From an uncultured Mucilaginibacter sp. (GTDB taxonomy: Bacteria > Bacteroidota > Bacteroidia > Sphingobacteriales > Sphingobacteriaceae): 64,000 bases of DNA. Shown here piece by piece: positions 6,016 to 14,946 of the stretch. The position numbers were made by a program, and so were the translations under genes. The first letter of the stretch is position 1, and the number at the start of each line of letters is the position of its first letter. The stretch spans positions 434,001-498,000 of the forward strand of contig NZ_CAJYGQ010000006.1 of assembly GCF_913773635.1 (NCBI RefSeq). The letters are read 5' to 3'. Under the pieces are notes generated by a model, which did no database searches, was not told the origin of the DNA, and saw only the letters and a list, made by a program, of their open reading frames with translations.

Positions 6016-8478
6016 CTAAATATTACTCAAGTTCAAAGAAAGCCATTCGATACCGATGTTACCTAAGCCGGTCGTTACCCTGGCAACGATATATTTATTA
6101 CGAACACTTTCATCTTTCAAAAACTCCCACTGTTTTCTTCTGACAAAAAACGGGATCGAATCGGAATTGGCAATGCCCTGGTTTGTCGTTTTCGCATCGA
6201 CATAAAGGATGATCGCGCCATCCCTGATCACCTCAAAATCATAACGCGGTTCTTTTCTGTCCCGGCTTGCCCAAATGACCTGCGTATTATTTAAACTGCC
6301 GAATTTCTTATTGAGCGCTTCAAATACGATCTCTTCACCGGTATGGCCAGTGTTTTCATTGGCATGGCTCTCGTCATCTGTTTTTTGAGAAAGCCATTCC
6401 AGGATGCTTTTTACCTGATCCAAGTTGTCGGTCAGCAAGTCTATCTCTTCATCACTGATCCTGGATTCGGCCAGTTTAGCCAGGCTTTGAAGTTTCCCGC
6501 TTTGTACGATCACAAACGCTTTGTCCTTTTCTTCCTCGTTAAAGGTGTCCATGAACAACTGTGGTTTCTTTTTAGAGAAATACTCAAATGTCTTATTCAA
6601 GGACTCATCCTCGTCATCTTGGTGATCCTTGAACCATTTAAAGAGTTTGCGCAAGCCCTCCAGGTAATTTTTGCCACTGGTGTCACCACTATAATTTTTA
6701 AAAGCCAGATCGATCTCTACACCGATGTCGTTGGCTCCCTTAGCTTGTGTTGCGGGTAGCAAGGTCAGGTTTTTCTCAAAATCATTATCAAGTAGAATAT
6801 GTCCGTAGGAATTGCCGGTGATTTTCAAATATATCTCTTTGAGATCTTCGGGTATCTGGTCATCCCAGTTAATGTTGTCTTTACGGAAATGCAAATTCCC
6901 TTCCTGATCCGGGATAAGTTTATATTGATCAAAAAAAGTTTCGTGATAGGCCAATACATACTGATGCACCTCAGATAGCCAATCGGTACATGAGCCACCG
7001 AGCAAAGTATTCAGTACACTTAATTTTGCAGCATCGTGGATCTTCTTCAAGATCATCTCTATGGTAAATTTCTGATTGGGGAATCTTGAAAAATCAAGAC
7101 TGTTATACCATAAGATAACATCACCCTTTTTAGGCGCTTTATTCTTTTGCAGCGTATCTGTGATCGCCGTCAATTGCGAAAAACGGGTAGCGTCGAATTC
7201 ATCCCTGGGCATGTAAGCGATAGAAGCTTCAGACAATTTTATGGAAACACCGGGCGAATTGGCAATCACAATTTTCAGCTCATTAAGATCATTCTGAATG
7301 GGTTTTAATACAAAATCCCTGAGCCAGGTATTTACTGCCGGGCTGGCATCATTTGGATCGGAAAAAATACATAAGTGATGAAAGTCATAGCAACCCTCAT
7401 CGCTCAGTTCATTAACTAACGCCTTGAACGCAATGATACTATCTAACAGTATTTTTCGGTTTGCCTGATCATTTTGCGATAATTCAACCTTATTTCTTTC
7501 CGTAGCAGGGATGAATTTGGAAGAATTCAATATATACGGTAAACAAAATTTTTCACTGCCGATCATAGGTAGGGAGCAAAAAAGCTTGGTGATCAACGAC
7601 GGATAGGGTAATATTTTCTTGCCATCTTTCCTGACAACAACGGTGGCATCCCCTTGTTGAGCAACCTTGAATTGGTAGTCGACATTCTTAAACAACTGGT
7701 CGTGTTCGTCGAATTGGCGGTAGTTAATGAGGTTTGATGAAAGCTCATCCCGCTTAAAAACAGTTCGTTTGCCATATTCAAAAGCTGGAAAAGCATGGTT
7801 AATGACCTCCACCTGCTTCACTTTCTTCATGAAGATCAAGGTGAAAGGCAATACCTCATCGATATTCTTTAAGCCCTCTATCACTGTAGTGACAGCATCA
7901 ACTTTAGGGAATGGCTTTGTCAGGTCATAGCTAAACTGAGTACTAAAAGCCCCTGGGATATATTCTACATCATAAGTACCCGTTTCCAGTTCCCTTTCTG
8001 CATCGTTGATAGATTTGATAAGTTTTTCTTTGCTTTCATATTCGGTTCTGTTCAGCGTAAACCTTACGCCGGTGAATTGCCCCTTATATTTCTGAGATGC
8101 TACGATACCCGAAATGCTTATCTCAGCCGATAGAATGTGCGTAGAAATAAACCCGGTGCCGAATTGCCCGATAGGGTCTTTTGCCTGTATCTCCTCATCA
8201 TCTTTACCTGAATCAGGTGAGATCAAATTTTCTGTATCAATAGCCCTAAAGGGCAGGCCATTGTGGGAGAAAATGATCTTGTCATGGAAAAGTTCCAGCC
8301 TGACACTTACTTCATCATTGTAGTCACTGGCATTTTGAAGTAGTTCCCAAAACCATCGGCGGCGGAGGGATTCAAATGTAGAGGGTATCGGTGCAAGTTT
8401 TTCTTTTAATCTTTTTGCCGGGATAGAGAGACGTTGAATATTCTTGGCATCATTCAGTTCTTCAGTAATAAAGTTCAT
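6016..8478 (-). CDS. Hsp90-like (GHKL) ATPase with C-terminal DUF3883 domain
   Basis: An 820-residue protein. Residues 30-260 form a GHKL/Bergerat ATPase related to sacsin and Hsp90: the N-box WELLQNASD (Glu45, Asn49, Asp52), SHNGLPF, and the lid motif GQFGTGF at 104-110. The centre is long and helical with no known motif. The last 130 residues match DUF3883, a PD-(D/E)xK-like fold: TGEEIVFEALNKKFG, then YDFEV and YVDAKTT, where Asp and DAK would be the catalytic residues. Proteins with this build are frequent next to restriction and defence genes. The gene stands alone upstream of the protease gene, and its 5' region has an inverted repeat at 8513-8531. A two-gene defence module is my inference; the start ATG at 8476-8478 fits the ATPase N-terminus well. 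Confidence 0.85.
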   Translation of the reverse strand: MNFITEELNDAKNIQRLSIPAKRLKEKLAPIPSTFESLRRRWFWELLQNASDYNDEVSVRLELFHDKIIFSHNGLPFRAIDTENLISPDSGKDDEEIQAKDPIGQFGTGFISTHILSAEISISGIVASQKYKGQFTGVRFTLNRTEYESKEKLIKSINDAERELETGTYDVEYIPGAFSTQFSYDLTKPFPKVDAVTTVIEGLKNIDEVLPFTLIFMKKVKQVEVINHAFPAFEYGKRTVFKRDELSSNLINYRQFDEHDQLFKNVDYQFKVAQQGDATVVVRKDGKKILPYPSLITKLFCSLPMIGSEKFCLPYILNSSKFIPATERNKVELSQNDQANRKILLDSIIAFKALVNELSDEGCYDFHHLCIFSDPNDASPAVNTWLRDFVLKPIQNDLNELKIVIANSPGVSIKLSEASIAYMPRDEFDATRFSQLTAITDTLQKNKAPKKGDVILWYNSLDFSRFPNQKFTIEMILKKIHDAAKLSVLNTLLGGSCTDWLSEVHQYVLAYHETFFDQYKLIPDQEGNLHFRKDNINWDDQIPEDLKEIYLKITGNSYGHILLDNDFEKNLTLLPATQAKGANDIGVEIDLAFKNYSGDTSGKNYLEGLRKLFKWFKDHQDDEDESLNKTFEYFSKKKPQLFMDTFNEEEKDKAFVIVQSGKLQSLAKLAESRISDEEIDLLTDNLDQVKSILEWLSQKTDDESHANENTGHTGEEIVFEALNKKFGSLNNTQVIWASRDRKEPRYDFEVIRDGAIILYVDAKTTNQGIANSDSIPFFVRRKQWEFLKDESVRNKYIVARVTTGLGNIGIEWLSLNLSNI

Positions 8479-8512
8479 TATCGTGATCGGGTTTTATGCG
8501 AAAATAGTATCA

Positions 8513-8531
8513 TTTGACAAAATGCGTCAAA
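8513..8531. promoter_or_regulatory. Inverted repeat upstream of the ATPase/protease operon
   Basis: TTTGAC (8513-8518) and GTCAAA (8526-8531) form a 6-bp inverted repeat 35 bp upstream of the ATPase start, where a promoter would be expected. It may be an operator. The rest of 8479-8685 is AT-rich with nothing else clear. Confidence 0.35.
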
Positions 8532-8685
8532 CAAACAATCATATTCTTAAATAACATAAAATTTGGCGATCTATGATCGATGAAACACTAAGCAACCATT
8601 ATCAAGGCGATTGACTTTTCTTTTCCGATACAAATTTCATCCTTCGTTATAACATCATAACTTTTATTATTAGAAGTAAAATAAA

Positions 8686-8717
8686 TTTTTTAGAAAATCT
8701 AAAAAATGTTTAGATTT
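8686..8717. promoter_or_regulatory. HigBA autoregulatory operator candidate
   Basis: Two overlapping perfect 9-bp inverted repeats: TTTTTTAGA/TCTAAAAAA (8686-8694 with 8698-8706) and AAATCTAAA/TTTAGATTT (8695-8703 with 8709-8717). Together they give three TTTAGA half-sites just before the toxin start. Type II antitoxins of the HigA kind normally bind such sites to repress their own operon. Confidence 0.6.
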
Positions 8718-8736
8718 GATAAAACACAGAAATCAC

Positions 8737-9030
8737 ATGGTCGTTATCAGCTATGGGACATTACGAGTATTTTTTGAGGAACACGCAGATTCCAAAGATG
8801 CATTGAACAATTGGTATCGACTGGTGTCACAAGCGGATTGGGCGAACTATCATGAGATCAAGGCCATGTTCAACAGTGTAGATGCAGTAGGCAATGACCG
8901 GTTCGTTTTTGATATAAGGGGGAACCACTACCGTATCGTAGCGCTCATATTTTTTGACATCCGAACGGTTTATATCCGTTTTGTCGGTACCCATAAAGCC
9001 TACGACAAGATCGATTGCTCAACGATCTGA
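8737..9030 (+). CDS. higB: HigB-family toxin (mRNA interferase)
   Basis: A 97-residue RelE/HigB-fold toxin. The ATG at 8737 (MVVISYGTLRVFFEEH) is preferred over a TTG at 8716, which falls inside the operator repeat. Family hallmarks are the N-terminal strand-helix, HADSKDALNNWYRLVSQADW, then FVFDIRGNHYRIVALIFFD and YIRFVGTHKAYDKID, the usual C-terminal end of HigB toxins. Such toxins cleave mRNA at the ribosome. The antitoxin gene follows with a short gap, in the toxin-first order typical of higBA. Confidence 0.9.
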   Translation: MVVISYGTLRVFFEEHADSKDALNNWYRLVSQADWANYHEIKAMFNSVDAVGNDRFVFDIRGNHYRIVALIFFDIRTVYIRFVGTHKAYDKIDCSTI

Positions 9031-9092
9031 AACGAGCACCATACGTTGCTTATGGAAAAAGGCAGCATAACATTTACAAATCTTTTTTATCA

Positions 9093-9467
9093 ATGAAACT
9101 GATGAAAGCGATAAAAAGCGATGGCGATTATCAAACGGTAATGACGAAGATCGATGGCCTTATGGCCAAGGGAAGTGAAAACGTCACCCAAGAAGAACTT
9201 CAGGAGATCAGGGAATTGGCCAAACAGGCCCAAGCTTTTGAACAGGAAAAATACGAGGTAGAAGCGCCGACCACGCTTATCGGCATGGTAGAAATGCGTA
9301 TGTTCGAGATGAAACTCAAGCAACGCGATCTTGCACAAAAACTGAACATGAGCGATGCGAAGCTTTCGTTGATCATGAACGGGAAACAAAGACCCGGTGT
9401 TGATTTTTTAAAAGCAGTGCATGCACAGCTTCATATCGATGCTAACTTTCTATTAGAGCATGCTTGA
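9093..9467 (+). CDS. higA: HigA-family antitoxin with XRE helix-turn-helix
   Basis: A 124-residue antitoxin. The frame is open from 9015, but the ATG at 9093 (MKLMKAIKSDGDYQTVMTKI) gives the standard HigA beginning, so it is used. A helix-turn-helix of the XRE type occupies roughly residues 70-124 (MKLKQRDLAQKLNMSDAKLS, then LIMNGKQRPGVDFLKAVHAQL). It should neutralise HigB and repress the operon through the repeats at 8686-8717. The order toxin then antitoxin on the same strand supports the call. Confidence 0.9.
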   Translation: MKLMKAIKSDGDYQTVMTKIDGLMAKGSENVTQEELQEIRELAKQAQAFEQEKYEVEAPTTLIGMVEMRMFEMKLKQRDLAQKLNMSDAKLSLIMNGKQRPGVDFLKAVHAQLHIDANFLLEHA

Positions 9468-9635
9468 ACAAGTTGATCTTTTTAAGGCCATGACCAGGGT
9501 TAAGTAACTTGTACAAAGTTACGACCTATTGAAATTCCCCCATAGTGAACGGTCATTCGTAGCTGAAAATCATCAAGCATAAAAGGAATACAGTAAAATG
9601 AAGATCTCATGGAAACCGAAAGGCTTCCTTTTTAG

Positions 9636-9881
9636 CTATTGTGAGAGGCCGGTCCTGATGGCCGTTAGCTGCTCGTTGATGGCAGCCATGTCCTCGGCAG
9701 CGAAATGCGTGTTTACTAACTGCTGGAATGTACCAGTGTTTTCCTTTTTGATATAGCCCCTAAACATCCCGTCTATCGATACCATGTAACAAGGGCCGGT
9801 CTCACCCGGCATCTTTTTAAGGTCGAACTGAAGTTCGGTTATTTTGCCCGTGATCATGCAGTTTATTGTAAATCTGTCCAT
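9636..9881 (-). CDS. Hypothetical 81-aa protein downstream of the dnaE2-like gene
   Basis: An 81-residue protein (MDRFTINCMITGKITELQF, then GPCYMVSIDGMFRGYIKKENTG) with a predicted strand-rich core and a helical tail. I do not recognise a family. It begins 21 bp after the end of the DnaE2-like polymerase gene on the same strand and is probably the last gene of that operon, so a link to the repair cassette is possible but unproven. Confidence 0.6.
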   Translation of the reverse strand: MDRFTINCMITGKITELQFDLKKMPGETGPCYMVSIDGMFRGYIKKENTGTFQQLVNTHFAAEDMAAINEQLTAIRTGLSQ

Positions 9882-9902
9882 ATAGCTGTTCTTTTTTAAT
9901 AT

Positions 9903-12851
9903 TTATGCCATCACCGGGTTACCCTTGATCGGCATTTTTTCCATTCTTTTCACTTCGACACTGGCTACGCCGAATTCTTCGACGACACGCCCTTCCATTA
10001 CATAACAGCCCTGGCCTCTGAAAGGATAAGTACGGGTGGTATTGGGGAAGTGTACCGTATCAAAAAAATCACCCTCTGCATCAATAAAATTACCGAACCA
10101 CATTTTTTGATTCCGCTTGGTATGTACGGTCTTTTCGCACACATAACGGCCAACCATCAAAACGGTCTGGCCCACATGGTTGATGAGGTCATTAGCCATG
10201 ACCTGCCCCCGGTAATCTGTTTCCAGCAGATCGAAATAGGTCATGGTCAAAGGGTACCCTAAAAGTTCCAGTTCATGGTAAGTATGTTCGAGTGCCGTAT
10301 TTTCCAATACGGGCAGGTAGTAATCCTTTTTCTGTACGGCAAAAAGCTGTATCTCGTTGGTGGGTTTTGCTGTTTTGCTCAACAGCAGGTCCGCTTCCCA
10401 AAGTAATTGCTTTTTACTTTTTTCGGTAAAGCGCAGCGCGCCTACACGAATGAGAATGATCAGTTGTTCTTTGCCGATCTTCGTCCGCCTGACCAGATCT
10501 TCCAAATCGTGATAAAGGCCGTTCCTTGTACGTTCTTCGGGTATAAGCTGCATAAAATGCTCCTGTAAGCCCGAAACACCGACAAACCCGAGATGTACAT
10601 CAATACCCGATATATTGACCACGGCGTCGCTTCGGTTCACACAAGGCAGGTGAACGATGGCACCAGCCCGTTGCAGCTCATGGATATAGACCGCCCGGCT
10701 GTAGAAGCCACCATAATTATTGAGCACCGCCACCATAAATTCACGCGGATAATAGGTTTTCAGGTAAAGGCTTTGATAGCTTTCCACCGCAAAACTGGCC
10801 GAGTGTGCTTTGGAAAAACTGTACCCGGCAAAGGACGATACCTGCCGCCACACTTCTGCGGTAATATCCTCCGGGCGGCCCAATGCTTTAGCACAGGAAA
10901 AGAAGCGTTCGACCAAACGGTCGAATTCCTTTTTAGATCGGTATTTACCACTCATTCCCCGTCTTAAAATATCCGCATCGGTGCCGTCCATCCCGGCATA
11001 GTGGATGCATATTTTGATCACATCTTCCTGGTACACCATCACGCCATAGGTTTCTTCCAGCTGCTCTTTCATGACCGGGTGAAGGTATTTTACCTGATCG
11101 GGTGCATGGTGGTTCCTGATGTAGGCCGCCATCATCCCCGAGCTGGCTACGCCTGGCCGTATGACCGAGCTTGCCGCGACCAGTATGCGATAGCTGTTAC
11201 ACCGAAGTTTTCGGTTCAATTGGATCATGGCAGGCGATTCACTGTAAAAAGTACCTATTGTTTTGCCGGCCATCAGGTTGGCATTGACCACAGGGTCATT
11301 GATGAACTTTTTGACGTCATGAATATCGATCTTGGCATTTTGATTCTCTTCGGCCAACTGCACAGCCAGTTTGATATGCCCGATACCCCGCTGGCTTAGA
11401 ATGTCATACTTGTCAAAACCGATCTTTTCCGCTTCATACATATCCCATTGGACCGTAGGCATGCCTTTGGGCGGCAGATCGAGGGCGGTGTAATAAGTGA
11501 TGGGTTCGTCTGAGATCAGTACCCCACCGGCATGTATAGAGCGCTGGTTCGGCATATCCGCCATCCGTTCATAGATAGCGGCGATCTTTTTGAAGGTCGG
11601 GTTATCCCGATGTATATCGGCTTTGGTGGGGTCGGTAAAACTATCAATCTCGGTTTTAGGCAAGCCCATTACCTTTCCGATCTCCCTTATAACACTGCGG
11701 TCTTTAAAAGTGCTCATCGTGCCCAGCAAAGCCGTATACCCTTTACCGTAGCGTTTGAAGATGTAGTCCTGTACATCTTCCCGCTCATCCCACGAATAAT
11801 CGATGTCGAAATCAGGCGGCGAAGTGCGCTGCGCATTGAGAAAACGCTCAAAATAGAGGTCGAGTTCGATGGGGTCTACGTCGGTGATCTTCAAACAATA
11901 AGCCACGATACTATTGGCACCCGAACCACGGCCAACGTGGTAGTAGCCCTGGCTCATCGAGTACCTGATGATGTCATAGGTGATCAGAAAATAGGCACAA
12001 AAATCCAGTTCTTCGATGACCTTCAGCTCGTGTTTGACCTTTGCCAATGCCTGTTTATTGTTCCGGCCATACCTGTAAACCAGACCTTTCATCGCTAATT
12101 TTTCGAGCAATTCGCGGTCGTCCTTTTTACTGCCGGAACTCGAAAATGTTCTCAGATTCAAATTCGTTCGGCCTTTCGGGTAGTCCATCACACAGCGATC
12201 CATCAGCCTGCGGGTATTGTCGAGGATAAAAGCGTAACGCGCATATTTGGCCTCTATATCGCCGGGGGGCAGGAACATATCCGTTGCCTCGCATTTATCT
12301 GTCGCATCCACTTTGGTCAAAACCGTGTTCAGGTCGATACCGCGCAGGTATTCATGCAGCCTGTAGCTGATCTTGTCCAAAACGAATACCGGCTGTAAGG
12401 CGACCAGCTTTTCCCGTATAGCGGTCAGGTCTTTGCCAAACAGAGAATTGAGTTCATTAAAGCGAATACCCAGGTATTCATTAGCACGCAAGTCGCCCTG
12501 GTGCGAATAACTATAGATGACGAAGGCGTGCTGAAATTCAGGCGCGAGGTCAGGCAATGGTTTTTGTTCGAGGTTATGCTCGGTCAGAAAATCATTCAGT
12601 TCCTTCATACCTTCCCGGTTCTGCGCAAGCCCGATAAAGAGCAATTTACCATCCCTGCGGAACTCGATACCACCGATGGGTTTTAGCCCTTTTTCCAGGC
12701 AGGTACGCATAAATTCCATCACCCCCGTAGAGTTGTTGATGTCGGTGAGCGCCATTTGGGTTACCCCACGGGAAATGGCCTCGTCCACGAGGGTCTCTAT
12801 GGACATTGTGCCGTAGCGCAGGCTATATTGAGAATGGACGTTCAGGTACAT
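9903..12851 (-). CDS. dnaE2: DnaE2/ImuC-like error-prone DNA polymerase III alpha subunit
   Basis: A 982-residue C-family DNA polymerase, shorter than the roughly 1100-1200 residues of the replicative DnaE, as usual for DnaE2/ImuC. A PHP domain lies at residues 1-200 (LNVHSQYSLRYG, MALTDINN). The palm contains GRGSGANS (307-314) and the catalytic PDFDID (346-351), whose two aspartates bind metal. Tandem helix-hairpin and OB-like regions follow. It starts two bases after the end of the Y-family polymerase gene, so the two are translated from one message. This pairing is the known mutagenic translesion cassette; no imuA is seen beside it. The ICE location suggests damage tolerance carried as cargo. 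Confidence 0.9.
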   Translation of the reverse strand: MYLNVHSQYSLRYGTMSIETLVDEAISRGVTQMALTDINNSTGVMEFMRTCLEKGLKPIGGIEFRRDGKLLFIGLAQNREGMKELNDFLTEHNLEQKPLPDLAPEFQHAFVIYSYSHQGDLRANEYLGIRFNELNSLFGKDLTAIREKLVALQPVFVLDKISYRLHEYLRGIDLNTVLTKVDATDKCEATDMFLPPGDIEAKYARYAFILDNTRRLMDRCVMDYPKGRTNLNLRTFSSSGSKKDDRELLEKLAMKGLVYRYGRNNKQALAKVKHELKVIEELDFCAYFLITYDIIRYSMSQGYYHVGRGSGANSIVAYCLKITDVDPIELDLYFERFLNAQRTSPPDFDIDYSWDEREDVQDYIFKRYGKGYTALLGTMSTFKDRSVIREIGKVMGLPKTEIDSFTDPTKADIHRDNPTFKKIAAIYERMADMPNQRSIHAGGVLISDEPITYYTALDLPPKGMPTVQWDMYEAEKIGFDKYDILSQRGIGHIKLAVQLAEENQNAKIDIHDVKKFINDPVVNANLMAGKTIGTFYSESPAMIQLNRKLRCNSYRILVAASSVIRPGVASSGMMAAYIRNHHAPDQVKYLHPVMKEQLEETYGVMVYQEDVIKICIHYAGMDGTDADILRRGMSGKYRSKKEFDRLVERFFSCAKALGRPEDITAEVWRQVSSFAGYSFSKAHSASFAVESYQSLYLKTYYPREFMVAVLNNYGGFYSRAVYIHELQRAGAIVHLPCVNRSDAVVNISGIDVHLGFVGVSGLQEHFMQLIPEERTRNGLYHDLEDLVRRTKIGKEQLIILIRVGALRFTEKSKKQLLWEADLLLSKTAKPTNEIQLFAVQKKDYYLPVLENTALEHTYHELELLGYPLTMTYFDLLETDYRGQVMANDLINHVGQTVLMVGRYVCEKTVHTKRNQKMWFGNFIDAEGDFFDTVHFPNTTRTYPFRGQGCYVMEGRVVEEFGVASVEVKRMEKMPIKGNPVMA

Positions 12852-12853
12852 AA

Positions 12854-14011
12854 CTATAATTGCAGATCGATGCCCGAAGCCAACTTAATGGAATCCGCTC
12901 CAAAACGGCGGCGTATCTTATCCATGGCCTGGCAAAGGCTGTATTGTTCTTCTGACGCACTGTAGAGGTCGATCTGTTCAAAACCACTTACGAGGTTTGA
13001 TAAGCGCACGCCGATCAAACGGATCAGCAATCGTTTCTGATAAGCTTGTTTGAACAATTCTTTGGCCTTACTGATCAATACGGCATCTAAAGCCGTGTAC
13101 GGTATCGTTGCCTGTTTGGTCACATCTTCACGGGTAGAATAGCGGATGGTTACCGTTATACAGGCACATTGACGGCGTTTCTCACGCAGTTCAAAAGCCA
13201 GGTCCATCACCATCGAGGTAAGTAAGAAATTGATCGATTGAACGTCGATACTATCATTTCTGAAAGTGCTTTGCGTGCCGATACTTTTTTGCTCCTGGTA
13301 CGGGATCACGGGAGATTCGTCGATGCCTTGCGCTTTTTGCAGCAGCCAAATCCCGTTCTTTCCCAAAATGCTGGTCATGTACTCGGGATGTACCTGCGCC
13401 AGCTGGTCTATACGTTTGATACCCATATCGCTGAGTTTGATAAAGGTCTTTTCGCCAAGACCAGGAATCTTTTTGATGGAAAGCGGGTTGAGGAAGGGCT
13501 GCACACCTGTCGATGCCACCGAAAGTTCACCGTTCGGTTTACATTCATTGGTTGCCATTTTCGACACCGTTTTATTGACCGACAAGCCGAAAGAAATAGG
13601 TAAACCGGTTTCGCGCATTATCGCAGCCCGTAATTCCCGGCTATATTTAAGCGTCCCATGATGCTTGTCCATGCCTGTCATATCGATATAATGCTCATCG
13701 ATACTTGCCTTTTCGACCAAGGGTGCACGAGCGTTCAATATGGCGGTCACCTCATGAGAGGCCTGGGAGTAAGCATCCATATCCCCTCTGATCCAGATCC
13801 CATGCGGGCAAAGCATGCGGGCCAGTTTGGCCGGCATCGCGGCATGTACCCCGAACTTTCGGGCTTCATAACTACAGGAAGTGACCACTCCCCGATCTGT
13901 AAGACTACCGATAATAACCGGCTTACCAGCTAATCTGGGGTCTTTTCGAACCTCGACGGACACAAAAAAAGCATCCTGGTCCATGTGGATGATCTGTCGG
14001 TTAGCATTCAT
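12854..14011 (-). CDS. dinB: Y-family DNA polymerase (DinB/Pol IV type)
   Basis: A 385-residue translesion polymerase. Catalytic residues are in place: Asp11 in HMDQDAFF and Asp105-Glu106 in SIDEHYID. The thumb has the helix-hairpin-helix NPLSIKKIPGLGEKTFIKL, and the C-terminal little-finger domain is present (KSIGTQSTFRN onward). Because both acidic clusters are intact, it should be catalytically active, unlike ImuB. It is the first gene of the leftward cassette with the DnaE2-like polymerase. The upstream region holds a good Bacteroidetes promoter and a palindrome that may bind a damage-responsive repressor. Confidence 0.9.
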   Translation of the reverse strand: MNANRQIIHMDQDAFFVSVEVRKDPRLAGKPVIIGSLTDRGVVTSCSYEARKFGVHAAMPAKLARMLCPHGIWIRGDMDAYSQASHEVTAILNARAPLVEKASIDEHYIDMTGMDKHHGTLKYSRELRAAIMRETGLPISFGLSVNKTVSKMATNECKPNGELSVASTGVQPFLNPLSIKKIPGLGEKTFIKLSDMGIKRIDQLAQVHPEYMTSILGKNGIWLLQKAQGIDESPVIPYQEQKSIGTQSTFRNDSIDVQSINFLLTSMVMDLAFELREKRRQCACITVTIRYSTREDVTKQATIPYTALDAVLISKAKELFKQAYQKRLLIRLIGVRLSNLVSGFEQIDLYSASEEQYSLCQAMDKIRRRFGADSIKLASGIDLQL

Positions 14012-14037
14012 GTGAAAAACAATTAAGAAACGGCCTA

Positions 14038-14069
14038 CAAAATTATGCTAATATTTTTAGTATTTGCAA
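14038..14069 (-). promoter_or_regulatory. Promoter of the polymerase cassette with embedded palindrome
   Basis: Read leftwards, TTG (14067-14069) and TAATTTTG (14038-14045) fit the Bacteroidetes TTG / TAnnTTTG promoter with 21 bp between. The spacer contains TACTAA-N5-TTAGCA (14046-14062), an imperfect 17-bp palindrome that is repeated almost exactly at 21750-21766. A repressor bound there would block the promoter. Confidence 0.55.
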
Positions 14070-14132
14070 GCAGGCATGGCAAAATATTTTTCAACTTTGC
14101 ATAACCTGATTGTTATTCTGTACATTAGAGTT

Positions 14133-14924
14133 ATGTGTTATCATTATTCACTTACGGCAGACAAATTTGAGATCAGCACGCGCTATGCGCTTGAGGATGA
14201 AGAGACTATTGCCCTGATGAACGAGTATGATGTGGTTTACCATAATGATGGCTTCGCACATCGGGCGATGCCCGTGATCACGGCGGATGAACCCAATAAA
14301 ATTCAGTTATATGATTGGGGGCTGATCCCCCATTGGTTCACGCCGAAAGACAATGCGGTTGATTTAAAAGGAAATAAATTAACAGCGTTGCAACAAGCGC
14401 GGGCATTCAGTAATCAAACGCTAAATGCGATTGGGGAAACGGTTTTTGAGAAGCCATCCTTCCGCAATTACATTGGAAAAAAGCGCTGTCTAATACCTGC
14501 GAACGGGATATTTGAGTGGCACCATTTGGATAAAAAAACGAAAATCCCCCACTACATCTACCTGAAAAGTAAAGAGATATTTTCGTTCGGTGGTATTTAC
14601 AGCCATTGGACCGACCCGGAGACCGGCGAGATCGTGAAAACGTTCTCGATCCTGACCAACCCGGCCACACCGTTAATGGCACGTATACACAACAGCAAAT
14701 TACGGCAGCCTTTTATTCTGCAACGCGATGCCGAAGGCCAATGGGTAGACGGCCATATTAAAAAAGAAGCAGTAAAAGATTTGATCCTGCCATTAGAAGA
14801 CAAGCATTTTACGGCACACACCATCTCTAAACTCATTACGTCACGTTATGAAAGTTCCAATACACCTGAGGTCATGCAGCCGTATGATTATGAGGGATTT
14901 GTGAGTTTGGTAGATGCCGCATAA
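14133..14924 (+). CDS. SRAP-domain protein (YedK/HMCES family)
   Basis: A 263-residue SOS-response-associated peptidase family protein that crosslinks to abasic sites in single-stranded DNA. The start at 14133 is fixed by chemistry: it places the catalytic cysteine at position 2 (MCYHYS), whereas the open frame begins upstream at 14064. Other active residues are Glu128 in NGIFEW and His186 in ARIHNSKL; WGLIPHW is also typical. It is divergent from the polymerase cassette, sharing the 120-bp intergenic region, which fits joint induction by DNA damage. Confidence 0.92.
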   Translation: MCYHYSLTADKFEISTRYALEDEETIALMNEYDVVYHNDGFAHRAMPVITADEPNKIQLYDWGLIPHWFTPKDNAVDLKGNKLTALQQARAFSNQTLNAIGETVFEKPSFRNYIGKKRCLIPANGIFEWHHLDKKTKIPHYIYLKSKEIFSFGGIYSHWTDPETGEIVKTFSILTNPATPLMARIHNSKLRQPFILQRDAEGQWVDGHIKKEAVKDLILPLEDKHFTAHTISKLITSRYESSNTPEVMQPYDYEGFVSLVDAA

Positions 14925-14946
14925 TATCAGAAACCTAAACTAACCG

